Source: Litchfieldia sinesaloumensis (GTDB taxonomy: Bacteria; Bacillota; Bacilli; Bacillales; Bacillaceae_L). From it: a DNA stretch of 64,000 nt. Where the stretch lies: positions 2,153,805-2,217,804 of the forward strand of contig NZ_LT732529.1 of assembly GCF_900156865.1 (NCBI RefSeq). Direction: 5' to 3'. This document shows positions 1 through 9,370 of the stretch, piece after piece. Position 1 is the stretch's first letter; each line of letters begins with the position of its first letter. The translations under genes were made by a program, and so were the position numbers. The notes under the pieces were generated by a model that saw only the letters and a list, made by a program, of their open reading frames with translations, ran no database searches and had not been told where the DNA came from.

Positions 1-2
1 AA

Positions 3-932
3 TTAATAAACTGTTTCCTTAAAGTAGAAGCCCGTATCTAAAGGTCGATTAATTGGTTGAAGTCCTTCTAACTGCTCTAGTAGATCGTCCTTAATATCTT
101 CATATTCGTCACGATTTTCGACGCATAAATCGATTGCTTTTCGATATATTTTAGTAACTTCAACGATATACTCAGTAGATTTTAGAATCCCCTCGATTTT
201 AAAGCTATCTACACCCGCATCTATCATTTCTTCCAATTCATCAACAATACATACATCATTAGGGCTCATAATATGAGTGCCATTTTCATCTTCAAAAATC
301 GGATATTTATTCCCACGCTCTTTATCAAATAAGAACATATCCTTTTCTTTTTTACGATTTTCAATTTCCATTACATTACCTTGATATTCGAAATAATTCC
401 CAACCAACGAACGTTTTGATTGAAACATTGGCATCATTCCATGTACCTGAACTTCAATTTCAACCTCTGCATTTTCTTTAATTTCAACAATTGCGTCCAT
501 ATTTAGTTCACGTGCTAGCACTGAACGACTTGCACCTTTTCTACCCCAGTAATTACAGGTATACCAGTTAGTCGCAGTTGTTTCCGTGTTCCAGTGCAAT
601 TTTATATCTGGTGCGACCTCACGTGCAGTCATCAGTACTGCTGGGTCACCAAAATATATGGCATCAACATTGCTATCTCGTAGAAAAGCAATATATTCAC
701 CTAATTCAGCAATTTTTTCATTATGAAACAAGGCATTCATTGCGACGTATATTTTTGCATTACGTGCATGAGCTATTTCGACCGCTTTAACAATTTCACC
801 ACGGTTAAATTCACCAGCAAGACGTAATCCATATCGTTGCTCACCTATGATTAAGGCTGTTGCACCAGCATTAATCAATGGTTCTATATCTTCCACACAT
901 GTAGGAGTCACCAAAAGTTCTGGTTTCTTCAT
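3..932 (-). CDS. trhP1: U32 family protein TrhP1 (YrrN), tRNA 5-hydroxyuridine synthesis
   Basis: A 309-residue protein of the peptidase U32 family. In B. subtilis YrrN and YrrO (TrhP1/TrhP2) are needed for prephenate-dependent hydroxylation of wobble uridine-34 in tRNA. The sequence has the family's TIM-barrel-like opening (ELLVTPTCVEDIEPLINAGA), a central VQVHGMMPMFQSKRSLVGNY segment, and a DVCIVDELEEMIDAGVDSFK stretch. The length matches B. subtilis YrrN. The ATG overlaps the TGA of the upstream trmR gene by 4 bases (ATGA), so translation is probably coupled. The partner gene yrrO would be expected just left of this window. I infer the function from family and pairing with trmR; no catalytic residue can be read directly. 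Confidence 0.88.
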   Translation of the reverse strand: MKKPELLVTPTCVEDIEPLINAGATALIIGEQRYGLRLAGEFNRGEIVKAVEIAHARNAKIYVAMNALFHNEKIAELGEYIAFLRDSNVDAIYFGDPAVLMTAREVAPDIKLHWNTETTATNWYTCNYWGRKGASRSVLARELNMDAIVEIKENAEVEIEVQVHGMMPMFQSKRSLVGNYFEYQGNVMEIENRKKEKDMFLFDKERGNKYPIFEDENGTHIMSPNDVCIVDELEEMIDAGVDSFKIEGILKSTEYIVEVTKIYRKAIDLCVENRDEYEDIKDDLLEQLEGLQPINRPLDTGFYFKETVY

Positions 933-1579
933 TCCGTAACACCTCTTCTTTTACTTAATGCAACACCATCCCCAACAGGTACGATGGTCGTTTGATAATC
1001 TGGGTGCTTGATGAGCCACTCGTTATATGACTTAATTTTTGTAACAAGGCTACGTATTCTTTTATTCTCTATTTGTTCCTCAGCGACAAGCCCTTTAAAT
1101 AGTACATTATCAGTCACAATTAAACCATCCCTTGAAAGGCATTTTTCATAGATGTCAAAAAAATGTCGATATTGTCCTTTTGCAGCATCAATAAAAATAC
1201 AGTCGTATTCACCGTGATTCTTCACTTTTTCTCCCACCTCAAGTGCGTCACCGAAAATTACGGTTATTTGTGAGGCAGTTCCAGTTCGTTCAATGTTCTC
1301 TAACGCCTTTTCATATCTTTCTTGGTCTCGCTCAATCGTAACTATTTTGGTGCCAGGTAGAGCCTGAGCCATCCGAATTGCGGAATACCCAATTGCAGTT
1401 CCAATCTCGAGAATTTGCTTTGGTTGTGAGATTCTCAGTAACTGTAGCATAGTTTCAATCCCGATTAACTCCATAATCGGTACATTGTTTTCTTGTGCGT
1501 AATTTTCAATTTCTTCAATAAATGCATCTCGTTTGGGAAGTAAGGCTTCTAAATAATTGGTTAGTTTACTTGATAACAA
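929..1579 (-). CDS. trmR: SAM-dependent tRNA 5-hydroxyuridine methyltransferase TrmR (YrrM)
   Basis: Class I SAM-dependent O-methyltransferase of about 216 residues. In B. subtilis TrmR methylates 5-hydroxyuridine-34 to 5-methoxyuridine, using the product of the TrhP proteins encoded by the next gene. The SAM-binding loop is EIGTAIGYSAIRMA, and the family signature FIDAAKGQYRHFF carries the metal/substrate-site Asp. I chose a TTG start because GGAGG lies 8 bases upstream; the frame stays open for 14 more codons but without a ribosome site. The gene follows a hairpin terminator separating it from mltG and overlaps trhP1, so the two probably form one operon. Confidence 0.88.
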   Translation of the reverse strand: MLSSKLTNYLEALLPKRDAFIEEIENYAQENNVPIMELIGIETMLQLLRISQPKQILEIGTAIGYSAIRMAQALPGTKIVTIERDQERYEKALENIERTGTASQITVIFGDALEVGEKVKNHGEYDCIFIDAAKGQYRHFFDIYEKCLSRDGLIVTDNVLFKGLVAEEQIENKRIRSLVTKIKSYNEWLIKHPDYQTTIVPVGDGVALSKRRGVTE

Positions 1580-1672
1580 GAAAAAAACCTCCATTTCATT
1601 ATGGTGGTATTGGGTCAACATTCAGTCATTTGTTTTGCATGCTCATAATTCTCGATATATTTTACCATAAAG

Positions 1673-1711
1673 AAAAAGGGAGCGCTAATAGTAAAAAGTT
1701 AGCTTCCCTTA
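1673..1711 (-). terminator. Terminator between mltG and trmR
   Basis: An inverted repeat with arms AAGGGAAGCTAA and TTAGCGCTCCCTT (minus strand) around a 10-base loop is followed by a T-rich tract. It lies directly after the mltG stop codon and would end that transcript. Confidence 0.8.
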
Positions 1712-1726
1712 TTTCAAAGTAAATCA

Positions 1727-2860
1727 TTATTGATTTGTGATGTGTTGTGCTTTTTTCACGTTGTGTTCTTCAAGAGTCATTGAAAAGAGCACTTCTCCAG
1801 TTGGGGTTGCTAGGAAGTATAAATAGTCCGTCTCAGCAGGATTTAATGCCGCTGATATCGATGTCTCTCCTGCATTCGCAATTGGTCCGGGTGTTAACCC
1901 TTTTACATTATAGGTATTATAAGGCGAATCCACATCAAGATGCTCATACAGAACCCGATCCTTGTGTTGCCCTAAAGCATAGAGTACAGTTGGGTCCGTT
2001 TGAAGTTTCATATCCTGATCTAAACGGTTGTAAAATACACTAGAAATCTGTTCGCGATCCGTTTGCGCTGTTGCCTCTTCTTCTATTAACGACGCCATGG
2101 TTAATAGTTTATGAGTTGAATCAATATAAGGATTTCCTTCTAATTGTCCTAGGTATTTTGATAGAACTTTATCCGTTTGTTCCAACATGGTTTCAACAAT
2201 CGCTTCTATCGAAGGTTTCTTCTCATAAAACGGATAAGTTGCTGGGAATAAATACCCCTCAAGTGGATGTTTTACATCTTCACTTAAAATTTCATCAGTT
2301 AAAATGGTAGGATATCTCGAAATTAAGTCCCTGACATAGGTGGGATCATCTAATTTCTGCATGATTTCTTCTTGTGTATAGCCTGTCTGTTCACCGATGA
2401 TGGTTGCGATTTCAGAAAGTTGTTTACCTTCTGGAATTACTAATCTAAAAGCAGGTTCACCCATTAGGATACCAGACTTAAGACTTTTAATAATTTCATC
2501 AAAGTTCATCGATTGGTTCAGTGTATATTCCCCAGCCTTAAAACCAGATTCATTTCTAAATTTTGTGTAGTAACGAAATACCTTTGCATTTTTTATAATA
2601 TCGTGTTCTTCTAGAATCCTTGCAATAGCTGTTGGCGATGATCCAATTGGTATCGTTACCTCAATTGGTTCCTTATTTGTTGGGTCTACTGGCTCAAGTG
2701 CTGATTTTATATATAAATAGCCTCCACCTATAATTCCAGATACAGCTAATAAAATTACAATAGATAGGATAAATACGATTTTTCGAATTGTTCTGGCTTC
2801 ATTATGCCGCTCTAATAGATTCTTTTTATATAGATCCTTTTTCGATTCGTTTTCAGACAT
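1727..2860 (-). CDS. mltG: Endolytic murein transglycosylase MltG (YrrL)
   Basis: A 377-residue membrane-anchored lytic transglycosylase that cuts nascent peptidoglycan strands and limits their length. A short cytoplasmic N-terminus is followed by one membrane segment at about residues 28-51. The extracellular part begins with a LysM-like module (about 66-130). The catalytic domain has MASLIEEEA, whose first Glu (E260) aligns with the essential Glu of E. coli MltG, then SVFYNRL, LQTDPTVLYALG and LTPGPIANAG. The start is ATG with GGGGAGG about 11 bases upstream. It is followed by its own terminator. Confidence 0.94.
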   Translation of the reverse strand: MSENESKKDLYKKNLLERHNEARTIRKIVFILSIVILLAVSGIIGGGYLYIKSALEPVDPTNKEPIEVTIPIGSSPTAIARILEEHDIIKNAKVFRYYTKFRNESGFKAGEYTLNQSMNFDEIIKSLKSGILMGEPAFRLVIPEGKQLSEIATIIGEQTGYTQEEIMQKLDDPTYVRDLISRYPTILTDEILSEDVKHPLEGYLFPATYPFYEKKPSIEAIVETMLEQTDKVLSKYLGQLEGNPYIDSTHKLLTMASLIEEEATAQTDREQISSVFYNRLDQDMKLQTDPTVLYALGQHKDRVLYEHLDVDSPYNTYNVKGLTPGPIANAGETSISAALNPAETDYLYFLATPTGEVLFSMTLEEHNVKKAQHITNQ

Positions 2861-2985
2861 ATTTCGTTAATCCTCCCCTCACTCGAATTATTATACTACA
2901 TTTTTTTATCTAATTCGTCAATTTTAGGAAGAATTAACTAGAATATTGTACTTTTTTCTCTAATCTCTGTGAGTTTTAAGGCAGA

Positions 2986-3013
2986 AAAAAAACAGCCGGC
3001 TGGCTGTTTTTTA
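2986..3013 (-). terminator. Terminator after yrzB
   Basis: On the minus strand AACAGCC-AGCC-GGCTGTT is followed by eight T residues. It overlaps the end of yrzB by a few bases and closes the ireB-ruvX-yrzB cluster. Confidence 0.85.
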
Positions 3014-3298
3014 TTCTTCTCCTTCTTCATCAAGAAACGTATTGAGCATTTCTTCAACAAGATCCCATTCTTCTTCCGTCTCGATTGGTTGAAGTTCTCC
3101 ATCTTCGCCATCAGCAGAAGGGCTAAAGCTTGAAGCATGGATTTCGATATCCTCTTCATCTTCGTTTTCATCGCTTACTGGGTAGTAAAGTACATATGAT
3201 TTTCCGAATTCATCTGATTCAAATGTGAATAATACTTCACACAGAATTTCATTTCCTTGTTCATCAACTACCGTTATTTGCTTTTCACCATGTTCCAT
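3011..3298 (-). CDS. yrzB: DUF1292 family protein (YrzB)
   Basis: A small, very acidic protein of 95 residues matching the DUF1292 family. It opens [20 protein letters not shown], has a beta-rich core ([19 protein letters not shown]) and an Asp/Glu-rich second half. The family is conserved in Firmicutes next to ruvX and ireB, as here, but I know of no established biochemical role. No membrane segment or catalytic motif is visible. It is 14 bases from ruvX and probably co-transcribed. ATG start. Confidence 0.9.
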   Translation of the reverse strand: MEHGEKQITVVDEQGNEILCEVLFTFESDEFGKSYVLYYPVSDENEDEEDIEIHASSFSPSADGEDGELQPIETEEEWDLVEEMLNTFLDEEGEE

Positions 3299-3312
3299 AT
3301 AAATACACCTCT

Positions 3313-3729
3313 TTAATTTTTACTATCTAGATACCCCTGAAGTATCATGACGGCGGCCATTTTATCAATTACTTGCTTTCGCTTTTTTCGACTTACATCC
3401 GCTGATAACAGGACTCTTTCCGCTGCCACTGTTGAGAGACGCTCGTCCCATAAAATAATAGGTAACCCGAATTTCTCCTGTACCATATCTGCAAAATGCT
3501 GACTAGCCTCACCGCGTGGACCAATTGTTCCATTCATATTCTTAGGTAAACCAATTACGACAGATTCTACCTGATATTCCTTTATAATTTCACCAAGGCG
3601 GTCTAAACCAAACTGCTGTCGTTCTTCATTAATCTTAATTGTTTCAATGCCTTGAGCAGTCCAGCCCATTTCATCACTGACGGCAACACCGACTGTCTTT
3701 GAGCCGACGTCTAAACCGAGAATCCTCAT
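3313..3729 (-). CDS. ruvX: RuvX/YqgF family RNase H-like nuclease (YrrK)
   Basis: A 138-residue YqgF-family protein with an RNase H fold. It was first annotated as a putative Holliday-junction resolvase and is also linked to 16S rRNA 5' end maturation. The first catalytic Asp lies in [16 protein letters not shown] near residue 6. [14 protein letters not shown] and [14 protein letters not shown] carry the other conserved acidic residues. It lies between ireB (5 bases upstream) and yrzB in a compact three-gene cluster. ATG start at 3729. Confidence 0.92.
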   Translation of the reverse strand: MRILGLDVGSKTVGVAVSDEMGWTAQGIETIKINEERQQFGLDRLGEIIKEYQVESVVIGLPKNMNGTIGPRGEASQHFADMVQEKFGLPIILWDERLSTVAAERVLLSADVSRKKRKQVIDKMAAVMILQGYLDSKN

Positions 3730-3734
3730 TCGTT

Positions 3735-4001
3735 TTACCCCTCACGATGAATCTTTAAATACGATTTCACTAACTCCTCAATTATTTCATCTCGTTCAAG
3801 CTTTCGGATAATATTACGCGCATCTTTATGACGCGGAATATATGCAGGATCTCCAGATAATAAGTATCCTACAATTTGATTGATAGGATTATATCCTTTT
3901 TCTTGAAGAGCATCATAGACAGTGAATAATACTTCATTTACATTTGTTTCAACTGGTTCCTCTGGAAAGTTGAATTTCATTGTTTTATCAAATGAGCTCA
4001 A
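3735..4001 (-). CDS. ireB: IreB family regulatory phosphoprotein (YrzL)
   Basis: An 88-residue protein of the UPF0297/IreB family; in Enterococcus IreB is a substrate of the Ser/Thr kinase IreK and affects cephalosporin resistance. The family signature [14 protein letters not shown] follows directly after the start. I chose TTG because GAGGTG sits 6 bases upstream and family members begin at this point; the frame is open for 21 more codons without a ribosome site. The core [20 protein letters not shown] is strongly conserved. It heads the ireB-ruvX-yrzB cluster. Confidence 0.92.
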   Translation of the reverse strand: MSSFDKTMKFNFPEEPVETNVNEVLFTVYDALQEKGYNPINQIVGYLLSGDPAYIPRHKDARNIIRKLERDEIIEELVKSYLKIHREG

Positions 4002-4102
4002 GTTTTGCACCTCACTCTTTAGATTCTGATGTTTGAATCCGTACATGTAAATCTTACCACTCATTGTACACTAATCACAACTAAATAGAAACAAGAAGTG
4101 AC

Positions 4103-4139
4103 AATTTGTATCATCCCAGTAGCCAGAATGATACAAATT
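4103..4139. repeat. Perfect 12-bp palindrome between alaS and ireB
   Basis: AATTTGTATCAT (4103-4114) and its exact reverse complement ATGATACAAATT (4128-4139) flank a 13-base loop. No T-run follows on either strand within a few bases, so it is not a standard intrinsic terminator. It lies 9 bases downstream of the alaS stop codon and about 100 bases upstream of the ireB start. It could stabilise the 3' end of alaS mRNA or bind a regulator of ireB. Confidence 0.6.
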
Positions 4140-4147
4140 CACTAATT

Positions 4148-6781
4148 TTAGATGTTTTTTACCCATTCTTCTACATATTGCAATGCCGATTCAAGCTGAT
4201 CCGGGTTTTTGCCACCTGCTTGAGCCATATCTGGACGGCCACCACCGCCACCACCACAACGAGTTGCCACTTCCTTGATTAGTTTTCCTGCATGGAAGCC
4301 TTTTTCAATTAAGTCTTTCGTTACACCTGCTGTTATATTTACCTTACCATCGTTAACAGAACCCAAAACAATAACTGCTGAACCTAGCTTTTGCTTTAAA
4401 TCATCTACCATTGATCGAAGGTTGTTCATATCTTGAGCATCTACTTGGCTATATAAAACAGTCACACCATGAATTTCCTTGGCCTTATCAACAAGACTAC
4501 CCGCTTCTATGTTTCCAAGTTTTGCTGAAAGTGATTCATTTTCACGTTGTAAATTACGAATCTCTTGCTGCATTACCTCAATACGACCCGTAACTTCAGT
4601 AGGTTTTGTTTTTAAAAGTGCTGCAGCTTCCTCAAGTATTTTGACTTGATTATTGATTGCATGATATGCAGCTTCACCTGTAACTGCTTCAATACGACGT
4701 GTTCCAGCCCCAATTCCAGACTCCGAAACTATCTTGAATAATCCAATAGTTGATGTATTTGGTACATGGCACCCACCACAAAGTTCTAGACTGTAGTCAC
4801 CAACTTGGACGACACGCACTATCTCACCATACTTTTCACCGAAAAGAGCCATTGCACCCATTTCTTTTGCTTCTGTAAGGGATTTATAATCAATTTGAAC
4901 AGGAATACTGCTCCATACTTTTTCATTAACAATTGTTTCAATTTGCTCAAGTTCCTCTGGTTTAATTTGACCAAAGTGAGAAAAATCAAAACGTAAACGA
5001 TTTGCTGTTACAAGTGAACCTGCTTGATTCACATGAGCACCAAGAACATCTTTTAATGCCTGGTGTAAAAGGTGTGTAGCTGTATGATTTTTAACAACAC
5101 CACTGCGATTTTCTTGGTTCACTTTTGCTCGTAGTTGATCACCATTAGCTAGAGTGCCCTTTTCAATCAAAACTCTGTGTAGATTTTGACCATTTGGTGC
5201 TTTTTGAACATCTTTTACGATTACTTTTGTAGTCGAATTTTCAATAGTACCTTCATCTGCGATTTGTCCACCGCTCTCTGCATAGAAAGGTGTATTGTCT
5301 AAAATAAGCTGGACTTCATCACCTTCGCTTGCGTGTTCAACAATCTCACCGTCTTTTACGATTACAAGTACTGTTGATTGCGCTTCTAGTTCATCATATC
5401 CAACAAAAGTACTTTCAACCTTAACATCACCAAGAACACCACTTTGAACCTGCATGGAATCTACATCTTGACGTGCAGCTCTTGCTCTTTCACGTTGGTT
5501 TTCCATTTCACGTTCAAACCCCTGGTGATCAACCTTCATGCCTTCTTCTTCAGCGTATTCCTCTGTGAGTTCGACAGGGAAACCATAGGTATCATATAAA
5601 CGGAAGACATCTTCACCAGAAATGATGTCACTACCTTTCGCTTTTTCCTTTTTAATAACCGCTGAGAGAATAGCAAGTCCATCATGTAGAGTTTCATGGA
5701 AGCGTTCCTCTTCTGTTTTAACCACTTTTTGAATAAATTCTGTTTTTTCTTTTACTTCCGGATAAAAATCAACCATATTTTCGGCAACAACGGGTACGAG
5801 TTCATGCATGAAAGGACGATTGATAGAAATTTGTTTAGCATAACGTACAGCGCGACGTAATAATCTACGAAGTACATAGCCTCTTCCTTCATTTGATGGC
5901 AGTGCTCCATCACCTACTGCAAAGGTAACAGTACGGATGTGGTCAGCAATTACCTTGAAGGCAACATCCTTATCCTGCGCTTGTCGATATTTTTCACCTG
6001 AAATAGCCTCAGTTGCCTCAATAATCGGCATGAATAAGTCGGTATCAAAGTTAGTTGGCACATTTTGAATAACCGAGCACATTCTTTCAAGACCCATTCC
6101 TGTATCAATATTCTTTTTCGGAAGTGGGGTATAAGAACCATCTGGATTATGATTAAATTGAGAAAACACAAGGTTCCAGATTTCTAGGTATCGCTCATTT
6201 TCTCCCCCAGGAAATAACTCAGGATCATTTGGGTCATTTCCAAACTCTTCTCCGCGGTCATAGAAAATTTCTGTGTTAGGGCCACTTGGACCTTCACCAA
6301 TATCCCAGAAGTTTCCTTCAAGTCTCACAATACGACTTTCAGGAATTCCAATCTTTTTATTCCAGATTTCAAATGCTTCGTCATCCTCTGGATGGATGGT
6401 TACAGATAGCAATTCTGGGTCAAAACCAATCCAATCTTTACTCGTTAAAAACTCCCATGCCCAAGTGATTGACTCTTCTTTGAAATAGTCACCAATTGAA
6501 AAATTACCTAACATTTCAAAGAAAGTATGATGGCGCGCTGTTTTTCCTACATTTTCAATATCATTCGTACGTATGGATTTCTGTGCATTACAGATTCTTG
6601 GGTTCTGTGGAATGACACGTCCATCAAAGTATTTTTTTAATGTAGCAACACCACTATTAATCCATAACAAGGACGGATCTTCATGCGGTACTAAAGAAGC
6701 ACTTGGTTCAATCGCATGCCCCTTTGATTCAAAGAAATCTAAAAACATTTGTCGAACTTGAGCTGATGTTAACTGTTTCAT
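4148..6781 (-). CDS. alaS: Alanyl-tRNA synthetase
   Basis: An 877-residue class II synthetase that attaches alanine to tRNA-Ala. The N-terminal catalytic domain begins with [15 protein letters not shown] and includes [20 protein letters not shown] and DTGMGLERM. The central editing domain has the zinc motifs HTATHLLH and CGGCH. The C-terminal C-Ala region ends with a glycine-rich [16 protein letters not shown]. Length is normal for the family. Expression is controlled by the alanine T-box leader directly upstream, behind a consensus sigma-A promoter. ATG start with GGAGG upstream. Confidence 0.98.
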   Translation of the reverse strand: MKQLTSAQVRQMFLDFFESKGHAIEPSASLVPHEDPSLLWINSGVATLKKYFDGRVIPQNPRICNAQKSIRTNDIENVGKTARHHTFFEMLGNFSIGDYFKEESITWAWEFLTSKDWIGFDPELLSVTIHPEDDEAFEIWNKKIGIPESRIVRLEGNFWDIGEGPSGPNTEIFYDRGEEFGNDPNDPELFPGGENERYLEIWNLVFSQFNHNPDGSYTPLPKKNIDTGMGLERMCSVIQNVPTNFDTDLFMPIIEATEAISGEKYRQAQDKDVAFKVIADHIRTVTFAVGDGALPSNEGRGYVLRRLLRRAVRYAKQISINRPFMHELVPVVAENMVDFYPEVKEKTEFIQKVVKTEEERFHETLHDGLAILSAVIKKEKAKGSDIISGEDVFRLYDTYGFPVELTEEYAEEEGMKVDHQGFEREMENQRERARAARQDVDSMQVQSGVLGDVKVESTFVGYDELEAQSTVLVIVKDGEIVEHASEGDEVQLILDNTPFYAESGGQIADEGTIENSTTKVIVKDVQKAPNGQNLHRVLIEKGTLANGDQLRAKVNQENRSGVVKNHTATHLLHQALKDVLGAHVNQAGSLVTANRLRFDFSHFGQIKPEELEQIETIVNEKVWSSIPVQIDYKSLTEAKEMGAMALFGEKYGEIVRVVQVGDYSLELCGGCHVPNTSTIGLFKIVSESGIGAGTRRIEAVTGEAAYHAINNQVKILEEAAALLKTKPTEVTGRIEVMQQEIRNLQRENESLSAKLGNIEAGSLVDKAKEIHGVTVLYSQVDAQDMNNLRSMVDDLKQKLGSAVIVLGSVNDGKVNITAGVTKDLIEKGFHAGKLIKEVATRCGGGGGGRPDMAQAGGKNPDQLESALQYVEEWVKNI

Positions 6782-6810
6782 TTCATAACCTCCACTATCA
6801 TTTTAGACAT

Positions 6811-7091
6811 AAAAAAAATACTCTAATCCCCCAAAAACAGGGACGAGAGTATGCTCGCGGTACCACCCTGATTATGAACGCAAAAAATTTGCGTCCATCA
6901 CCTTCGTATATTGATAACGGTATTCACCGGTAGGTTTTCCTACACTCAGGAGTAGCGTTCTGTTACCCTTCATCTAGAATTTCTCTCAGCCATGGAAATT
7001 CCTCTCTGGGCGATGGCACTGTAACATACTGGTTCCTTCATTGTTTTCATTCAATATCATTAACTTGTAAACTTATGTAATATCTTGTTTC
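6811..7091 (-). promoter_or_regulatory. T-box riboswitch of alaS
   Basis: On the minus strand the T-box core AGGGTGGTACCGCG occupies 6856-6869. Just downstream is a terminator whose arms ATACTCT and AGAGTAT (6846-6852 and 6818-6824) are followed by eight T residues. Antiterminator formation competes with this hairpin when uncharged tRNA-Ala binds. In the Stem I region, GAACGCTACTC is the likely specifier loop with GCT (Ala) as codon. Promoter spacing puts the RNA 5' end near 7091. Confidence 0.93.
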
Positions 7092-7097
7092 CTGTCA

Positions 7098-7126
7098 ATT
7101 ATATTCAAGTCAAAAATGTTTGTCAA
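7098..7126 (-). promoter_or_regulatory. Sigma-A promoter of alaS
   Basis: On the minus strand TTGACA (7121-7126) and TATAAT (7098-7103) match both consensus hexamers exactly and are separated by exactly 17 bases. They sit immediately upstream of the T-box leader. Confidence 0.85.
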
Positions 7127-7143
7127 TGCTAGTGTTTAAAGAG

Positions 7144-8217
7144 TTATTGTTCCTTTCGAATCACTGCAAAGTGCTGTTTAGCATGTACAATAAATACTTT
7201 TAAAATCGCCACAACAGGAACTGCAATGATCAGCCCCACTACTCCACCAATCTCCCCACCTAATAAAAGGGCTGCAATGATTACAATAGGATGTAAACGG
7301 AGACTTTTACCGACAATAATCGGGGACAACAAGTTCCCTTCAATAAACTGAAGACCAAAAACTACGATAACGACTATCATCAGCATTTTCATCGAAATGG
7401 TCGCTGCGATGATGGCCGCAGGAATAGCACCAATGATTGGCCCAAAATAGGGGATAATGTTTGTAACCCCGACAATAATTCCAAATAACAACGGATATTT
7501 CATACCGGATATCCAAAATGCTACCGAGGCAGTTGTCCCTACAAGCAGACAAACGATGAGCTGACCTCGAATATAATTTCCAAGTGATTCATCAACATCT
7601 CGAAAAAATAGCTGACCCGCTTTTCTCAGTCTACGAGGTGTTATATACCAAAGTGCTTTTAGCATTTGGTTATGGTCCTTCAACATATAAAACACAATGA
7701 ACGGAATAATTGCAATTATAAATATTGAATTAAAGAAACCCTTAAAGAATTCAATGGTTCGTGAGAGAAGATAGTCCACATAGTTTTCAACAGAATAAAG
7801 TAAATCATCAAGTTGACCATGAATGAAAGCCGGTAGCTGAGAAGTACCCGTTTCAATTTCCTGTAACCAAACACGATACGTTGTGCTAAATTCAGGGAAA
7901 CTTTCAGCGAGATCCTTAAGCTGCGCAAGGATAGCAGGAATGCCCTTATATAAGCCAAATCCAATCCCACCAAAAAACAGGAAATAGATAAGTAAAATAG
8001 CAAGTGATCGCGGAACTCCACGATTACTAATTTTCTCGATAATAGGATGGAGTAAGTATGTGATAAAAATAGAAATGCTAAAAGGAATGAAAATTGTCTT
8101 GATTACTGACCAAATTGGTAGCCAGATTGGAGCCAACTTCATAAAGATAAAAACCGTCAAAAAAGCAAGTAACAATAAAGAAATCCTGAAGAGCCACTTA
8201 ACCCTATTCTCTCTCAT
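7144..8217 (-). CDS. AI-2E family transporter (YrrI)
   Basis: A 357-residue integral membrane protein of the AI-2E exporter (TqsA/PerM) family, with about eight hydrophobic segments. Recognisable family parts include FFNSIFIIAIIPFIVFYMLK, the soluble stretch LGNYIRGQLIVCLLVG, and NIIPYFGPIIGAIPAAI. I placed the start at ATG in MRENRVKWLF because GAGGGGTG lies just upstream; the frame is open for 55 more codons without support. The name comes from autoinducer-2 export by TqsA, but the substrate is unknown here and other members act on ions. In B. subtilis the orthologue yrrI also neighbours alaS. Confidence 0.88.
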   Translation of the reverse strand: MRENRVKWLFRISLLLLAFLTVFIFMKLAPIWLPIWSVIKTIFIPFSISIFITYLLHPIIEKISNRGVPRSLAILLIYFLFFGGIGFGLYKGIPAILAQLKDLAESFPEFSTTYRVWLQEIETGTSQLPAFIHGQLDDLLYSVENYVDYLLSRTIEFFKGFFNSIFIIAIIPFIVFYMLKDHNQMLKALWYITPRRLRKAGQLFFRDVDESLGNYIRGQLIVCLLVGTTASVAFWISGMKYPLLFGIIVGVTNIIPYFGPIIGAIPAAIIAATISMKMLMIVVIVVFGLQFIEGNLLSPIIVGKSLRLHPIVIIAALLLGGEIGGVVGLIIAVPVVAILKVFIVHAKQHFAVIRKEQ

Positions 8218-8341
8218 TATGTTCACCCCTCTCGCTAGTAGTTTTTGGAATCGTAGTCGTTTTATACGGATTGGTAGGATGACAAAAACATTGTAAAAAT
8301 ACTGATTATTTTGTAAAATAAGACAGAAAGGATGTGGTACA

Positions 8342-9262
8342 TTGATTATTAAAGCACGAGGTGAAAACCTCGAACTGAACACATTTCACTGTTTGCGAGT
8401 CCGCAAAAAGTTAGAGAAAAAAGATGAAGACAACTACAAATCTCTTAAAAAAGGTTGGCACGGTGAACTACAATTTGACCAGTTATTACTAGGCCTCACA
8501 AATGAATGCCTCATATTAAACAATCTTCTCCTTGAAGTGAGCAATACTCTTTTCCAAATTGACTCCCTACTAATGACCCAAAAGAAAAGTTACATTTTTG
8601 AAGTAAAGAACTTTGATGGCGATTTTTATATTGAGAATGATCGCATGCACATGCTTACTGGCAAAGAAATCAAGAACCCTCTTATTCAACTCTCCCGTAG
8701 CGAATCATTGTTTCGACAATTATTACAAGAGCTTAGATTAAATGCAGTTGTCGAATCTAAGATTGTATTTATCAACCCTGAATTTTACCTCTACGATGCC
8801 CCACAAAAAGGACCTTTTGTATTCCATGCACAACTTAATCGTTTTTTGAAAAGTTTGGACAATGCGGCTGGAACAACTGGAGTTTCAGATGGTCGTTTAC
8901 GTTTTGCGAAAAGGTTAGTTGACTTACATATAGCAAAATCGCCATTTTCAAAAATCCCAGCATACACGTATGAAGAGTTGGAGAAGGGGATTGTATGTAA
9001 ACGAGGTTGTTTGGATTATGAAGACACCAATAGACAAACATTGGTTTGTAAAAAATGTGGTTTTGTTGAGGATAAAGAGACCGCCGTATTACGGAGTATA
9101 GAGGAATTTAAGCTTCTATTCCCAGACAAACAAATTACAGTGAATATCATCCACGAGTGGTGTAAAGTTATAAAATCTAAAAAGACTATACAAAAAGTAT
9201 TAACTAAGAATTTTGATTTAATATTATCCGGTAAGGGATCGTATTATGTAGATAAAAAGTAA
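8342..9262 (+). CDS. NERD-domain protein with C-terminal zinc finger
   Basis: A 306-residue protein with an N-terminal NERD (nuclease-related) domain at about residues 38-135. Seen are KGWHGELQFDQLL, ending in the conserved Glu context, an IDSLLM strand with Asp74, and YIFEVKNFDGDFYI containing the E-x-K pair of the restriction-endonuclease-like fold. The C-terminal third carries Cys219, Cys223, Cys236 and Cys239 (CKRGC...CKKC), a likely zinc ribbon. After it comes a short helical tail that could bind nucleic acid. A TTG start follows AAAGGATG. It is one of few plus-strand genes here, in a slot where I recall glutamine transport genes in B. subtilis. Family members' substrates are mostly unknown. 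Confidence 0.82.
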   Translation: MIIKARGENLELNTFHCLRVRKKLEKKDEDNYKSLKKGWHGELQFDQLLLGLTNECLILNNLLLEVSNTLFQIDSLLMTQKKSYIFEVKNFDGDFYIENDRMHMLTGKEIKNPLIQLSRSESLFRQLLQELRLNAVVESKIVFINPEFYLYDAPQKGPFVFHAQLNRFLKSLDNAAGTTGVSDGRLRFAKRLVDLHIAKSPFSKIPAYTYEELEKGIVCKRGCLDYEDTNRQTLVCKKCGFVEDKETAVLRSIEEFKLLFPDKQITVNIIHEWCKVIKSKKTIQKVLTKNFDLILSGKGSYYVDKK

Positions 9263-9286
9263 ATGTAGTTTGAGGAGTTTATTCTG

Positions 9287-9320
9287 AAGGGCTTCTAGTT
9301 TGATTACTAGTAAGCCCTTT
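9287..9320 (+). terminator. Probable terminator of the NERD gene
   Basis: AAGGGCTT-CTAGT and ACTAG-TAAGCCCTT form a long stem with a 6-base loop, followed by TTTGCTGTTTT. The T-run is interrupted, so efficiency is uncertain. Confidence 0.6.
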
Positions 9321-9370
9321 GCTGTTTTATGAGAATGTAACGTGGCGATTCTTGCCATTTGGGTTTAGAT

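Noticed and set aside
4103-4139. The palindrome downstream of alaS as its intrinsic terminator
   Set aside because: Neither strand has a T-run after the stem, unlike the many clear terminators in this window.
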